Assembly: GCA_040387755.1 (NCBI GenBank)
Contig: JAZKDB010000001.1
Coordinates: 310,001 to 374,000, forward strand
Direction: 5' to 3'
Source of the DNA: Rurimicrobium sp040387755
Lineage (GTDB): Bacteria > Bacteroidota > Bacteroidia > Chitinophagales > Chitinophagaceae
Length of the DNA stretch: 64,000 nt
The first letter of the stretch is position 1. Each line of letters begins with the position of its first letter. The position numbers and the translations under genes were made by a program. The notes under the pieces were generated by a model that was given only the letters and a program-made list of their open reading frames with translations, searched no databases and was not told the origin of the DNA. Shown in pieces: positions 1 through 9,026 of the stretch.

Positions 1-2
1 CC

Positions 3-2105
3 GATAGTTTCCCCAATTTTGTAGAGCTCCGTGGTTCTGTGCATTATCCGGCAAGTCTTACAGGAGGGCCATTTCCTGTAATTGTTTTATTACACGGAAG
101 ACATACTACTACTTATAAAACATCGACTCCCGGCACAACAGCCTTATCCTGGCCTCCTGCGGCGGGTTATCAGAGTATCATCAGCTTTGATGGATATGAT
201 TATTTTGCCCGTACCATGGCCAGCCATGGCTATATTGTGATTTCTGTTTCTGCCAATGCTATTAATGCGGCTGATGCATCACTAAGCGACAGAGGGATGA
301 ATGCGCGAGGACAATTGGTGCAAAAGCATCTGGATATGTGGAATGGCTATAATACTGTTGGGGGAGCTCCATTCGGTACAAAATTTGTAGGGAAGCTTGA
401 TATGAAACGTATTGGCACAATGGGACATTCTCGCGGGGGTGAAGGGGTAGTGTACAATGCCTTACTCAATAAATCGTTGGGTAGCCCCTATGGTATCAAG
501 GCCGTACTGACCTTGGCACCTGTCGATTTTTATAGAAAAAAACTAAATGGTATTCCTTTACTCAATATTGCTCCCTATTGCGATGGAGATGTTTCGGATA
601 TGCAGGGTGTACATTTCTATGATGATACAAGGTATAACGATGCTACAGACACAGCACCAAAACATTCCGTTCTGATTATGGGTGCCAACCATAACTATTT
701 TAATACAGTCTGGACCCCTGGTTCTTATATTGCCGGTGGATCAGACGATTGGGGCTCTACAACTGACCCTTTCTGCAGTGTAGCCAAGTTAGGTAATGGG
801 CGCCTGGATACCACCAAGCAAAAGGCTGCTTTTAATGCCTACGGGTCAGCTTTCTTCAGGATGTATGTTGGGGGAGATACCTCTTTTGCTCCGATTTTGG
901 AAGTAGATGATATTTACCCACCTGTTTCATCAAAATTAGATACTACGCAGGTTTATATTTCTTACCATCCCGGCAAAAACAAGCGTCGTGACATTAACCG
1001 GATTGATACACTTGTCAATACCAGCATCAATACCTTATCGGGGGCTGTCACTTCAAAAGGTTTGTTCAGTTCTTCTATATGTGGTGGTGGTTTGACAATA
1101 CCTTTGTGCAATGTAAGCACAGCATTGGCAAAGGAACCACATCGAGGAACGGCCACTATAAAAGGCCTTGCTCAAATGTCTCTTCGCTGGAACAATGACA
1201 CCGACTATTATCAAAATGAAATACCTGTAGCTTATCAGAACACGACCATGTATCAGAGTTTGAGTTTCAGGACTACAGTAAATTACAAAGAGACGACTCC
1301 GGTTGGCAGAGATTTAGATTTTACGGTTCAGCTGATTGATTCTAATGGCAAATCAAGCACTCAGGTAGTCAGTAATTATTCAGGAGCTTTATTTTACCAG
1401 CCAGGCACTCAATTCAATATTTTGCCTAAAACGATGTTCAATACAGTAAAGATTCCCCTGATTAAGTTTAAAGGTATTGACCAATCAAAGCTGAAATATG
1501 TTCGCTTTTTATTCAACAAACCTGATAGCGGTTCTATTTTGGTTACCGATATAGCTTTAGTGGGCAATGTAAAGCCATGTGGTATTATAGACGCAAAATT
1601 CAAGGATTCTCTGGACAAGAGTTATACGGTATACTTTAGCGATTCTACCATTAAAAATGCACAAGATTCGTTGGTATGGAAATGGAAATTTGGAGACCTG
1701 GCTTCTGGCGCATCAGACAGTTCTATACTTCAGCATCCTTCACACAAGTTTTCAGGACCTGGCTCGTTTAATGTTTGTTTGTATGTTTTTGCTTATCGTA
1801 CAACAGGTCTGGTATGTAAAGACACTTTTTGTAAAACAATTGTACTTGTACCCAATAGTATTCATGAACAAAATCTGAGCTATCTTAACATTATTCCTAA
1901 TCCGGCTCAGAATTATATCATTGTTAATGGAGTCTTATCAGGCGATCAATTTGAATTACGTAATCTATATGGTCAAACGGTTTTAAAGGTGGTTAATATT
2001 CAAGACCGTATTGACATACCCAACAATTTAGCTAATGGGGTATATATAGCTGTAATTCATACCAAGCAAGGGTCTTCAGTGCAGAAAGTAATTCTTGAAA
2101 GGTAG
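3..2105 (+). CDS. secreted alpha/beta hydrolase, PKD domain, type IX sorting tail (5' truncated)
   Basis: The reading frame is open to the window edge, so the true start lies outside; the first GTG at 39 is internal. The N-terminal half is an alpha/beta hydrolase: an HG oxyanion-type motif in VIVLLHGRH, a nucleophile elbow GHSRGGEG about 125 residues on, and an ANHNYF histidine region that may supply the catalytic His. A jelly-roll-like middle part follows. A PKD-like domain (WKWKFGD followed by HKFSGPGSFNVCL) and a final type A sorting domain (NIIPNPAQNYIIV ... GVYIAVI) close the protein. The sorting tail indicates export through the type IX system and surface attachment. The substrate cannot be read from sequence; an esterase or dienelactone-hydrolase-like role is inferred. 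It converges with the next gene with only 4 bp between the stop codons. Confidence 0.85.
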   Translation, partial: DSFPNFVELRGSVHYPASLTGGPFPVIVLLHGRHTTTYKTSTPGTTALSWPPAAGYQSIISFDGYDYFARTMASHGYIVISVSANAINAADASLSDRGMNARGQLVQKHLDMWNGYNTVGGAPFGTKFVGKLDMKRIGTMGHSRGGEGVVYNALLNKSLGSPYGIKAVLTLAPVDFYRKKLNGIPLLNIAPYCDGDVSDMQGVHFYDDTRYNDATDTAPKHSVLIMGANHNYFNTVWTPGSYIAGGSDDWGSTTDPFCSVAKLGNGRLDTTKQKAAFNAYGSAFFRMYVGGDTSFAPILEVDDIYPPVSSKLDTTQVYISYHPGKNKRRDINRIDTLVNTSINTLSGAVTSKGLFSSSICGGGLTIPLCNVSTALAKEPHRGTATIKGLAQMSLRWNNDTDYYQNEIPVAYQNTTMYQSLSFRTTVNYKETTPVGRDLDFTVQLIDSNGKSSTQVVSNYSGALFYQPGTQFNILPKTMFNTVKIPLIKFKGIDQSKLKYVRFLFNKPDSGSILVTDIALVGNVKPCGIIDAKFKDSLDKSYTVYFSDSTIKNAQDSLVWKWKFGDLASGASDSSILQHPSHKFSGPGSFNVCLYVFAYRTTGLVCKDTFCKTIVLVPNSIHEQNLSYLNIIPNPAQNYIIVNGVLSGDQFELRNLYGQTVLKVVNIQDRIDIPNNLANGVYIAVIHTKQGSSVQKVILER

Positions 2106-2109
2106 ATTG

Positions 2110-3312
2110 TTATTTTGCAGGACTGTATTCGTATGCAATCTCATAAGGAGTATTCCTTAATTTGGGGTCCTGTTGTCCGACAGACAAATCTGTTGCTTGT
2201 GGAGTAGGTTCGCAGACATAATATTTCTTGTCTTTGTAAAGAATTGGTTTCCCAATAGATTTCTCAAACTGAACAGCAATCGTTACATGTTTAGGATACA
2301 GCAAGACAATCATGGGCAAATTGTAAATTTCTTTTACCAAAGAAAAGAATAATGCTGCACGGTCATCGCAGTCGCTGGTACTATATAGCAGTGTTTGCTC
2401 TGGAGACAATCTTTTTTCTTTGCCAAAACTTGCCTGGTCGTTTTGATAGGCAAAAGCCTCCCGGGCAAAGCGCATCAGGTAATCCACTCCTTTTTTTTGG
2501 TTCATACCTTTTACAGCGTTTTTTAATTCGGGTATGAGTGAATTATAGGTGCGTTTACTAAGCGGGATATTAAAATAGGCTTCGTAGTCTACCACCGGAT
2601 AATTGACAAAAATGTTTTGCACTTCTGGATTAACCATTACTTTAAAAGTATAGTTTCTGTTGTCGTATTGAAATTGCAAATCCTTTTCGGCATAGTGCGT
2701 GGTATCAAAGTCCGGCATTTTGGTAACACGGTAGGAGAAAGATTTTTTGGCTTCTTCAACGGGAATATTAACAGAGAAGAAGGACAGATTTTTGAAATCT
2801 ATTTTGCTGCCATAATCATGATAATTGAGGCATACATATTGCTTTTCCTCTTTTTTGTAAAATGGGATGTCATAAATATTGTCATCACTACGGACATAAA
2901 AAAGCAATTTGTTGGCACATATTGCCAGCTGCGCATCATATCCCGATTTGGACAATAGAAACCATTTGTATAAAGTGTATAATTCAAAATTTTCCTCTTT
3001 GGGGCAAAGTTGTTGGGCGGTTTTACGTATCAGTTGATAATAGAACCAATCATCCAATTTGTTTTTTTCTTTGTAATATAAAAGATGATTGACTAAAGGA
3101 CGATAGTGCAAACTATTTGACTTATTGTAAAAAGCAATAATGGATTCTTCGTTTACATTCTTAGGGTCAAATTGAATTGTTTCAAAGCTATCAATGCTGA
3201 ATTTTAATGAATCGCCATAATACTCAAAGCCAATCTGTTTTCTGCTGGCACTCACATCAGGAACGATGGTGCAGAAAAGAAACAGGAATAATATGGCATT
3301 TCGAATAATCAC
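2110..3312 (-). CDS. secreted transglutaminase-like cysteine protease-fold protein
   Basis: The 400-residue product opens with a clear signal peptide (hydrophobic FLFLFC stretch, cleavage near VSA), which supports the chosen ATG. Near residue 315 the motif TSDCDDRAALF matches the Cys region of transglutaminase-like domains, and KHVTIAVQF about 30 residues later gives the His strand; YYVCEPT near the end is the usual position of the third catalytic residue. Family members in Bacteroidota are periplasmic or surface proteins of unknown substrate. It stands alone on the minus strand between the hydrolase and the polysaccharide pair. Function beyond the fold is not established. Confidence 0.75.
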   Translation of the reverse strand: MIIRNAILFLFLFCTIVPDVSASRKQIGFEYYGDSLKFSIDSFETIQFDPKNVNEESIIAFYNKSNSLHYRPLVNHLLYYKEKNKLDDWFYYQLIRKTAQQLCPKEENFELYTLYKWFLLSKSGYDAQLAICANKLLFYVRSDDNIYDIPFYKKEEKQYVCLNYHDYGSKIDFKNLSFFSVNIPVEEAKKSFSYRVTKMPDFDTTHYAEKDLQFQYDNRNYTFKVMVNPEVQNIFVNYPVVDYEAYFNIPLSKRTYNSLIPELKNAVKGMNQKKGVDYLMRFAREAFAYQNDQASFGKEKRLSPEQTLLYSTSDCDDRAALFFSLVKEIYNLPMIVLLYPKHVTIAVQFEKSIGKPILYKDKKYYVCEPTPQATDLSVGQQDPKLRNTPYEIAYEYSPAK

Positions 3313-3401
3313 TTTTGATACACTTTTGAGTTGTGTGACCTAAAGTTACGAAATGGTAACAATTAATTAATATTAAATTTTGGTTTTAACGAAAGGTTGA
3401 A

Positions 3402-4868
3402 TTAGGCCTTCGCCAGGTCGGAAATATCACCTACACTTTCTTGCCTGCTCTGGTAATTCAATACTATGAGCAAGGAAATACAGAGGTAAAATATGGCTCC
3501 AATTTTATGGGTTTCTATCAGTTCAGAAAAGAAGTTATTGACAAATGACGCCGCAAAAATCATTGCTAATGCCATGGTACAGGAGCGATAAAATTTATCT
3601 TTAAAGCGGTGATAAACTCTCTGAGCTTGTGCAAAAAAAGCAAAAACCAATATTCCATATAGAATCATAGCGGGTATTCCCTGCTCTACCAACATCAGCA
3701 GGAAATAGTTGTGGGTAGTTGATTTTTCCGGATTCCGGCTTACATAGGTTACAAATGAGGTAACGGTATATGGTTTGTAATAGTAATAAAATGAGTTGGG
3801 GCCATAACCCAATAATGGCTCATCAGTACTCATTCTTATTGCTCCAATCCAGCGATACACACGCTCCATCGAACTCAAATCCTGCCCCTTGAAGGTGGCA
3901 ATGATATGGTCTTTAAAGTTCTTCCGCATATACGTTCTTGTATAGTCCGGGCGGTAGTCTATAAAGGTGTTTTTATTGGCCGCATAAGCTACAATGAACA
4001 GGATGAAGGCATAAAAAACAGGCATGATAAAATTAACCACTTTCCAACGTATAGCCACTAAAATGGTAAACGAGAAAACTATGGCCAATACTGCCGCTCT
4101 GGCATAAGCAAGGTTTACAGCTACCAGATAAAACACTATCAGCGCTGCGAGGAACATCCTTAAAAACAGTCCCTTTCCCCTGCATAGATAGAATGCGATA
4201 AACAGCATCGGCAAAGTCATTGAGAGGAAAGTGGAGTAGTCCACGTGATTATAAAAAAGGTACCGTAGGGCAACCTGAATTTTTTCGAAAGAAAAACCAA
4301 GTTTCCAATGTTTGTAGAATATCACCATCATCAAAATGGTGGTGGGTATCAATATCAGTATAAATGCTTTACGCCAATCCTTTTTTTCTTTAAAAATAAA
4401 AATGGGAATGATAAAAAAGGAGGCCAGAAACCAGGTTTTGGCAGCCAGAAATTTGACTGAAAAGAAAGGTTCGTGAGAATAGATTACTGTAACAATAAGC
4501 CACAGGTATTGTGCTGTAACGATAAGAGTAAGCGGATTACGCCAAAACCATTGAGGAATAATGGTTGGTTTGCTGGCGATGAGTGCGATGGTCATCAGTA
4601 AAAACAACCACATCATCGGTTCGTCGGGCAGGGAGGTGGATAAACTATCGTTCAGAAACCAAATCTGAATGGAGCAGGGAATGAAAAATAACATAACCCA
4701 GAAAGCCGTTTTCCAGTTGATAAACAACATTGCTACAAAGAGCAAGCCAAAGGGAACCGCTAAGAAAATAAGACTGCCCATAGCTGCAAACAATGCAGCA
4801 CAAATAATCAGCAAGCTGACACCTGCTATATGAATATTCTTCTGATTATTGCTGAGCAACGATTGCAT
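3402..4868 (-). CDS. O-antigen ligase/polymerase family membrane protein
   Basis: A 488-residue polytopic membrane protein with about ten to twelve hydrophobic segments. The segment HNYFLLMLVEQGIPAMILYG near residue 385 is the typical O-antigen ligase (WaaL/Wzy_C) signature, preceded by the periplasmic loop GYGPNSFYYYYKPY with an arginine-rich stretch. Such proteins join or polymerise lipid-linked sugar repeats at the periplasmic face of the inner membrane. Its start overlaps the stop of the upstream Wzz-like gene in a TAATG arrangement, so the two are translationally coupled. Ligase and polymerase (Wzy) cannot be separated by sequence alone; pairing with a chain-length protein favours polymerase/exopolysaccharide assembly. 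Confidence 0.82.
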   Translation of the reverse strand: MQSLLSNNQKNIHIAGVSLLIICAALFAAMGSLIFLAVPFGLLFVAMLFINWKTAFWVMLFFIPCSIQIWFLNDSLSTSLPDEPMMWLFLLMTIALIASKPTIIPQWFWRNPLTLIVTAQYLWLIVTVIYSHEPFFSVKFLAAKTWFLASFFIIPIFIFKEKKDWRKAFILILIPTTILMMVIFYKHWKLGFSFEKIQVALRYLFYNHVDYSTFLSMTLPMLFIAFYLCRGKGLFLRMFLAALIVFYLVAVNLAYARAAVLAIVFSFTILVAIRWKVVNFIMPVFYAFILFIVAYAANKNTFIDYRPDYTRTYMRKNFKDHIIATFKGQDLSSMERVYRWIGAIRMSTDEPLLGYGPNSFYYYYKPYTVTSFVTYVSRNPEKSTTHNYFLLMLVEQGIPAMILYGILVFAFFAQAQRVYHRFKDKFYRSCTMALAMIFAASFVNNFFSELIETHKIGAIFYLCISLLIVLNYQSRQESVGDISDLAKA

Positions 4869-5845
4869 TAGCGTTCAGTATTGGCTAAAGCCTTGATATA
4901 ACTGGTAAAGGAGAATAACAATACACTAAAGAAAAATGCTACCAGACCACAAGCAAGAGTTGTCAGTATAAAACCAAGTCCTGATGGTTTGTTGGGTGGG
5001 GTAGGAGTAGATACATAATGTAATACTTCCAGTTCGTCTACATTGGTGGTGTTTAGCTCATTGGCAGTAGCCATTAATTCTGCACGGCTAATCACCAGTT
5101 GGTCTTTGATGGACTCAATATTCTGTATCATTTCAACACCTTCTGCAGGGTTTACTTTGCCAGCACCGGAGATACTGTTTACCAACAGGTTTTGACGTGT
5201 GGGGCTGATGATGTCGTAGATTTGGTATTGCTGACGCAATTTCACCAGCGAATCAGTATACAAATTAATCTGAGCATCCAAAGATTGTATTTTTTTGTTG
5301 GCACGATCTTTGGCATTATTTTTTACTACAGACAAATAATTGCGAAATTTACTATCTGTAACCTTTACAATAGCATCCAGAACTTTGGCCGAACGTTTGG
5401 CATCTATATCCGTAAAACTGCACATGATACTGGCATTTTCGGTACGTTTTGACTCAAAACTTTCCCTGTAGCGCGCACTCATTGCGGCACGGTGTCTTGG
5501 ATTGCCATAATCCAGTTCGTATGCCCCATATAAGCCACATAGTGTAATGACAGAATCTTCCACGTCTTTAGAATCAATCATGGTCATTACTTTATCCACG
5601 TCGCCCTCTGTACCAAAATAATCCACAAAGCGCATGTCTCCGCTCGAACGACGCAGGATATGGTTACGGTCGCCATATAAAGGGTTGAGCATATAGACTT
5701 CCGCATTCGCTTTGTATTCTTTGTCTTTTATTTTATAGGCCACAGCACCTATTGCAGCGGTAATAAAAGTGATACCTAATATCAGCTTCGCATTGCGCTG
5801 AATGACTTTTACTATTTCCACCAAATCGAATGTGGGTGTATTCAT
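4868..5845 (-). CDS. Wzz/YveK-type chain-length determinant protein
   Basis: The product has 325 residues, with one membrane segment near residues 20-38 (LILGITFITAAIGAVAY) and a second at about 290-312 (GFILTTLACGLVAFFFSVLL). These bracket a periplasmic region rich in predicted coiled coil (residues about 165-260). A proline-rich motif just before the second membrane helix (VSTPTPPNKPSGLG) is the classic Wzz/PCP hallmark. Such proteins set the length of polysaccharide chains made by a Wzy polymerase. No C-terminal tyrosine-kinase domain is present. It shares one base with the downstream ligase/polymerase gene. Confidence 0.85.
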   Translation of the reverse strand: MNTPTFDLVEIVKVIQRNAKLILGITFITAAIGAVAYKIKDKEYKANAEVYMLNPLYGDRNHILRRSSGDMRFVDYFGTEGDVDKVMTMIDSKDVEDSVITLCGLYGAYELDYGNPRHRAAMSARYRESFESKRTENASIMCSFTDIDAKRSAKVLDAIVKVTDSKFRNYLSVVKNNAKDRANKKIQSLDAQINLYTDSLVKLRQQYQIYDIISPTRQNLLVNSISGAGKVNPAEGVEMIQNIESIKDQLVISRAELMATANELNTTNVDELEVLHYVSTPTPPNKPSGLGFILTTLACGLVAFFFSVLLFSFTSYIKALANTER

Positions 5846-5917
5846 TAATTTAATTTTTCGGGTAAAAATATACTGAGCGTTTTATCTGCAACGCTGTCGC
5901 AAATTAAGTTTTTAATA

Positions 5918-7003
5918 TTAAATGATGGTTTCTCCGGCATGCATTTTTTCAGCATTCTCAGCAAATGCAAGTGCAGAAACCATTTCTTGTATATCTCCGT
6001 TCATAAAAGCATCCAGTGTATATACAGTCATATTGATACGGTGGTCGGTTACACGACCCTGAGGATAGTTGTAGGTGCGGATTTTGGCCGAACGGTCACC
6101 TGTGCTTACCAAACTTTTTCTGCGTGAGGAGATTTCATCTTCATGTTTACGTACTTGCTCTTCATATAGTTTGGTACGCATCATGTTGGTCGCTTTTTCG
6201 CGGTTGCCCAGCTGGGAGCGCTCTGTCTGGCAGGTAATGACTGTTCCTGTAGGAACGTGGGTCAAAATTACCTTTGTCTCCACCTTATTTACATTCTGTC
6301 CACCGGCACCACCGCTTCGGGCAGTTTCCATCTTAAGGTCGCTTTCTTTCAGTTCAAAATCAATTTCTTCGGCTTCGGGCATCACCACCACTGTTGCGGC
6401 AGAAGTATGCAAACGGCCACTGGCTTCGGTAGCCGGTACACGCTGCACACGGTGCACACCACTTTCAAATTTTAGTGTACCATACACATCTTCGCCCTGC
6501 ACTTCCAGTTGCACCTCTTTATATCCACCCGCAGTTCCTTCCGTTTCGCTAATCAAGTTCACTTTCCATCCTTTGCGCTCACAATAGCGGAGATACATGC
6601 GCATCAAATCACCAGCAAAAATACTGGCTTCATCCCCTCCGGTTCCTGCACGCACTTCCAAAACCGCATTTTTCTCATCCTGAGGGTCTTTGGGTATCAG
6701 CAGCTGGCGGATTTCTTCTTCCAACACCTCTAATTGCTGTGTTTGTTCTTCCAGTTCCGATTTGGCCATATCGCGCAGTTCTGCGTCGCTCTCGGTTTCC
6801 AGCACTTCTTTGCCAAAAGCTATACCATCGAGGCAAGCCCTGTATTTGCGGTAAGGGTCAATGATTTTCTCCAGTTTGCGGTATTCTTTGCTCACGGTCA
6901 TGTAGCGCTTGTTGTCACCCACCACTTCGGGGTTGGTGAGGGCTACACCCAGGTCGTCGAACCGGGCTTTGATGGCTTCTAATTTTTCTATAATGGCACT
7001 CAT
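5918..7003 (-). CDS. prfA: peptide chain release factor 1
   Basis: Release factor that reads UAA and UAG stop codons and triggers peptide release. The 361-residue length is standard. The catalytic GGQ sits in the motif SGGAGGQNVNKVET near residue 230. The anticodon-like PAT motif in HRVQRVPATEASGRLHTS marks it as RF1 rather than RF2, which has SPF. The N-terminal coiled-coil domain and C-terminal basic region are intact. It is monocistronic, with a phylum-type -7 element about 38 bp upstream of the ATG. Confidence 0.97.
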   Translation of the reverse strand: MSAIIEKLEAIKARFDDLGVALTNPEVVGDNKRYMTVSKEYRKLEKIIDPYRKYRACLDGIAFGKEVLETESDAELRDMAKSELEEQTQQLEVLEEEIRQLLIPKDPQDEKNAVLEVRAGTGGDEASIFAGDLMRMYLRYCERKGWKVNLISETEGTAGGYKEVQLEVQGEDVYGTLKFESGVHRVQRVPATEASGRLHTSAATVVVMPEAEEIDFELKESDLKMETARSGGAGGQNVNKVETKVILTHVPTGTVITCQTERSQLGNREKATNMMRTKLYEEQVRKHEDEISSRRKSLVSTGDRSAKIRTYNYPQGRVTDHRINMTVYTLDAFMNGDIQEMVSALAFAENAEKMHAGETII

Positions 7004-7040
7004 ATATTTTCTTTGGAAATTTCCTCTGTCAAAAGGTGTG

Positions 7041-7048
7041 CAAAGGTA
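7041..7048 (-). promoter_or_regulatory. predicted -7 element of prfA
   Basis: The minus strand reads TACCTTTG, an exact match to the Bacteroidota -7 consensus TAnnTTTG, placing a transcription start near 7034. No clear TTTG -33 partner is visible, only TTTC at the expected distance. Confidence 0.5.
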
Positions 7049-7149
7049 ATTTTTTTAATTGGGAAATATGATTTGAAAGTTAAATGACGATGATGGGGAT
7101 TTATGATTTGTGATTTGGGATTTTTGATTGTGTGGAGGGGGAACCTTTT

Positions 7150-7515
7150 GACCTGAAAACCTATCCAGGATACGTTAAATACACATCCCGGATACGTGGA
7201 GGACCTAAGCAGGATAGGTTAAGCAACGTATCCTGAATACGTCTTTTGCCTAAGCTGGATAGGCTAAGAACCTAACCAGGATACGTCAAAAACGGTATCT
7301 GGATACCCCAACCAACCTAAGTAGGATAGGTTTTTGGCCTAAGCCGGATACGATAAGAACGTATCCGGGATACGTCTTTATACGCTAAGAACCTAACTAG
7401 CTTAGGTCCACCAAGGTATCCTGGATACCTTGGTGGACCTAAGCAGGATACCATTTTAACGTATCCGGGATGTGTATTTAACGTATCCTGGATACATCTA
7501 CCACTTATCCGCGAT
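7150..7515. repeat. palindrome-dense intergenic repeat region
   Basis: About 365 bp of gene-free DNA are built from short variants of two motifs: GTATCCnGGATAC (with GTATCC or GGATACGT half-units) and CCTAAGCnGGATAGG. These recur roughly every 20-30 bp in both orientations, so almost every stretch can pair with a neighbour. The region lies between prfA and a small secreted-protein gene. No open reading frame of interest crosses it. Its function is unknown; it does not look like a CRISPR because there are no constant repeats with unique spacers. Confidence 0.8.
7400..7444. repeat. perfect 45-bp inverted repeat
   Basis: Two 22-bp arms, 7400-7421 and 7423-7444, are exact reverse complements around a single central T at 7422. 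It starts with GCTTAGGTCC and ends with GGACCTAAGC. It is the longest and most perfect element of the surrounding palindrome-rich region. Confidence 0.95.
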
Positions 7516-7529
7516 AGGTATTCATATTT

Positions 7530-7637
7530 CGCCCTTGTTGGTGTAGAGGTGTAGGCTTTGTAGCAAAGCCCACCAACAAGCCATGGTAGTTGTTGGTGGA
7601 AATCGTGAAAAACAATTTCTGAACACCAACAAGGGCG
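7530..7637. repeat. nested inverted repeats, 108 bp
   Basis: An outer 15-bp inverted repeat (7530-7544, CGCCCTTGTTGGTGT, with 7623-7637) encloses an inner 10-bp one (CCACCAACAA at 7570-7579 with TTGTTGGTGG at 7590-7599). The two pairs share the CCAACAA core, so alternative pairings are possible. It lacks coding potential and resembles a small REP- or MITE-like structure; no flanking duplication was recognised. Confidence 0.7.
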
Positions 7638-7745
7638 GAATGTTGCGTTTTAAAGGAAATTTTGGCAAGGGATTTAATTCATAAATTATAAAAAAATGCC
7701 ATAACACACTAATTTGTGTTACGGCACTCATTGTTTTATCTTGTA

Positions 7746-8180
7746 CTATTTTATTTTATCATCATTTGTGTTTAATCCCCAAATCTCTACTCGTGCTTTT
7801 TTGCCGTTATAATTAGGAATTGTTTTGTAGACAAAGACAATTTTGGTCACTTTTCTGTTTCCGTTCAGGTCGATTAGTCTGCTTTCCCCTTCCGCTTTTA
7901 CAGTGGAATTAATTTTTATGTCTTCTTTTTCGCCTTCGCTGTAATAGATTTCCAGATCAAGTAGTTCAATAGGAGCTTCACTCACTTTGAATTTAATCAT
8001 AGTGAATCTGTTATAACCTATTACCATTATGGCATCTCGGTCGCTGGTAAAGTCTACAACTGTTTTCCCTATTTCTTTCCAACCGGTTTTGTCGTTGGCT
8101 ATGATTCCGGGCGTTTGAGCTAATGCTGTTTGAATATTTGAGCTTATGGCTAACAGCATAATAAAAAGTACTTTTTTCAT
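7746..8180 (-). CDS. small secreted protein, DUF2541-like
   Basis: The 144-residue product carries a signal peptide cleaved after about residue 21 (ALAQ). The mature part is a compact beta-rich domain. The motif SRLIDLNGNRKVTKIVFVYKT followed by KKARVEIWGL resembles the DUF2541 family of small periplasmic proteins as remembered; the match is from pattern, not a search. Function is unknown. It is followed by the palindromic region and has no operon partner in close contact. Confidence 0.6.
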   Translation of the reverse strand: MKKVLFIMLLAISSNIQTALAQTPGIIANDKTGWKEIGKTVVDFTSDRDAIMVIGYNRFTMIKFKVSEAPIELLDLEIYYSEGEKEDIKINSTVKAEGESRLIDLNGNRKVTKIVFVYKTIPNYNGKKARVEIWGLNTNDDKIK

Positions 8181-8257
8181 CTTTATATCAATTTAAACCC
8201 GCTACCTGCGAGAAGGTTGCAATAAGATTATTGCCTAAAAATTCTATTTAATAGTGG

Positions 8258-8533
8258 TTATTCTTCTTCGTCAAATTCTTCCAGATCATTATGGTTGTCT
8301 CCTCCAATGCTGTAGTAATTATTTTCCTCATCTTCGCTGCCAATCAGTTCGTCTTCATCATCCAGTTCGCTGCCGGGTATATCCAACTCTTCTTCATTCG
8401 GACGTTTGGTAGGTGGGTCTTCTGCTGCAACTAAATAAGTATCTTCCACTATCGGATAGCTGAAATCACTTGAATCCGAGTATTCATCAATGCCAATTAG
8501 CATAATTGGCGTAATATTTCTATTGCTTTTCAT
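8258..8533 (-). CDS. small strongly acidic protein of unknown function
   Basis: The 91-residue product has a short hydrophobic start and then a tail dominated by Asp and Glu (ELDDEDELIGSEDEEN and a final DLEEFDEEE). No signal peptide or known domain is recognised. Low complexity makes annotation uncertain, but the ATG, AT-rich upstream DNA and orientation shared with its neighbours support a real gene. It may be an intrinsically disordered or metal-binding protein; that is inference only. Confidence 0.5.
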   Translation of the reverse strand: MKSNRNITPIMLIGIDEYSDSSDFSYPIVEDTYLVAAEDPPTKRPNEEELDIPGSELDDEDELIGSEDEENNYYSIGGDNHNDLEEFDEEE

Positions 8534-8970
8534 TTTATGTGTTTTTTTAAAATAATGACTGTAAATGAGTACGTATTTTATTTAAATGATAGCCAAGGAT
8601 TATTAATAATTCCACTCTGTATATAAGTTAGTCGCATGTTCTTCCTGAAAGTCGTTAGGTGGTATGTCGATAGTGCTATTGTGTACATTTGGTGTAGAAG
8701 AACTTAATAATGAGGTATTGCTGCGTGCTACAGCACAGTTAGGAAATGAAATGGAGCATGTTTCGGATTTCATCTCCTCATCTTTTAGGTTTTTGATTGC
8801 CTGTGGGCCATTATATAAAATCATTGGTTGCAGCAATATATTTTACGAACGACCTCTTGTAGATTCCTCATTATACTGCACAACAAAGATGGTTAAGCTA
8901 CTTTAACCAATTGTTATACGATGTTTATTAAGTTTTATAAAATTCTACTTTTTATAGGGCTGGTTTAAAA
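8534..8970. other. intergenic stretch without a convincing gene
   Basis: Two opposed frames of 77 and 80 codons overlap here (8603-8836 minus, 8664-8906 plus), and neither shows a domain, signal peptide or convincing start context. Nothing else is recognised before the dnaJ terminator. Confidence 0.5.
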
Positions 8971-9010
8971 CAAAAATCCCGACAGATACTATTCTGTCGG
9001 GATTTTTGTT
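8971..9010 (-). terminator. rho-independent terminator of grpE-dnaJ
   Basis: A perfect 17-bp stem (8971-8987 with 8994-9010) around the loop TACTAT, with A/T tracts on both outer edges, lies 16 bp beyond the dnaJ stop codon. It could act in both directions. Confidence 0.9.
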
Positions 9011-9026
9011 TTATCTGTTTTGGCTA

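Noticed and set aside
6075..6587. 170-codon plus-strand frame inside prfA
   Set aside because: It is the antisense shadow of a strongly conserved gene.
7522..7731. 69-codon minus-strand frame in the repeat region
   Set aside because: It runs through the nested inverted repeats; its residues follow from the repeat words and show no domain or signal peptide.
8603..8906. Two opposed frames of 77 and 80 codons
   Set aside because: They overlap on opposite strands, have no recognisable features, and neither has a convincing promoter or start.
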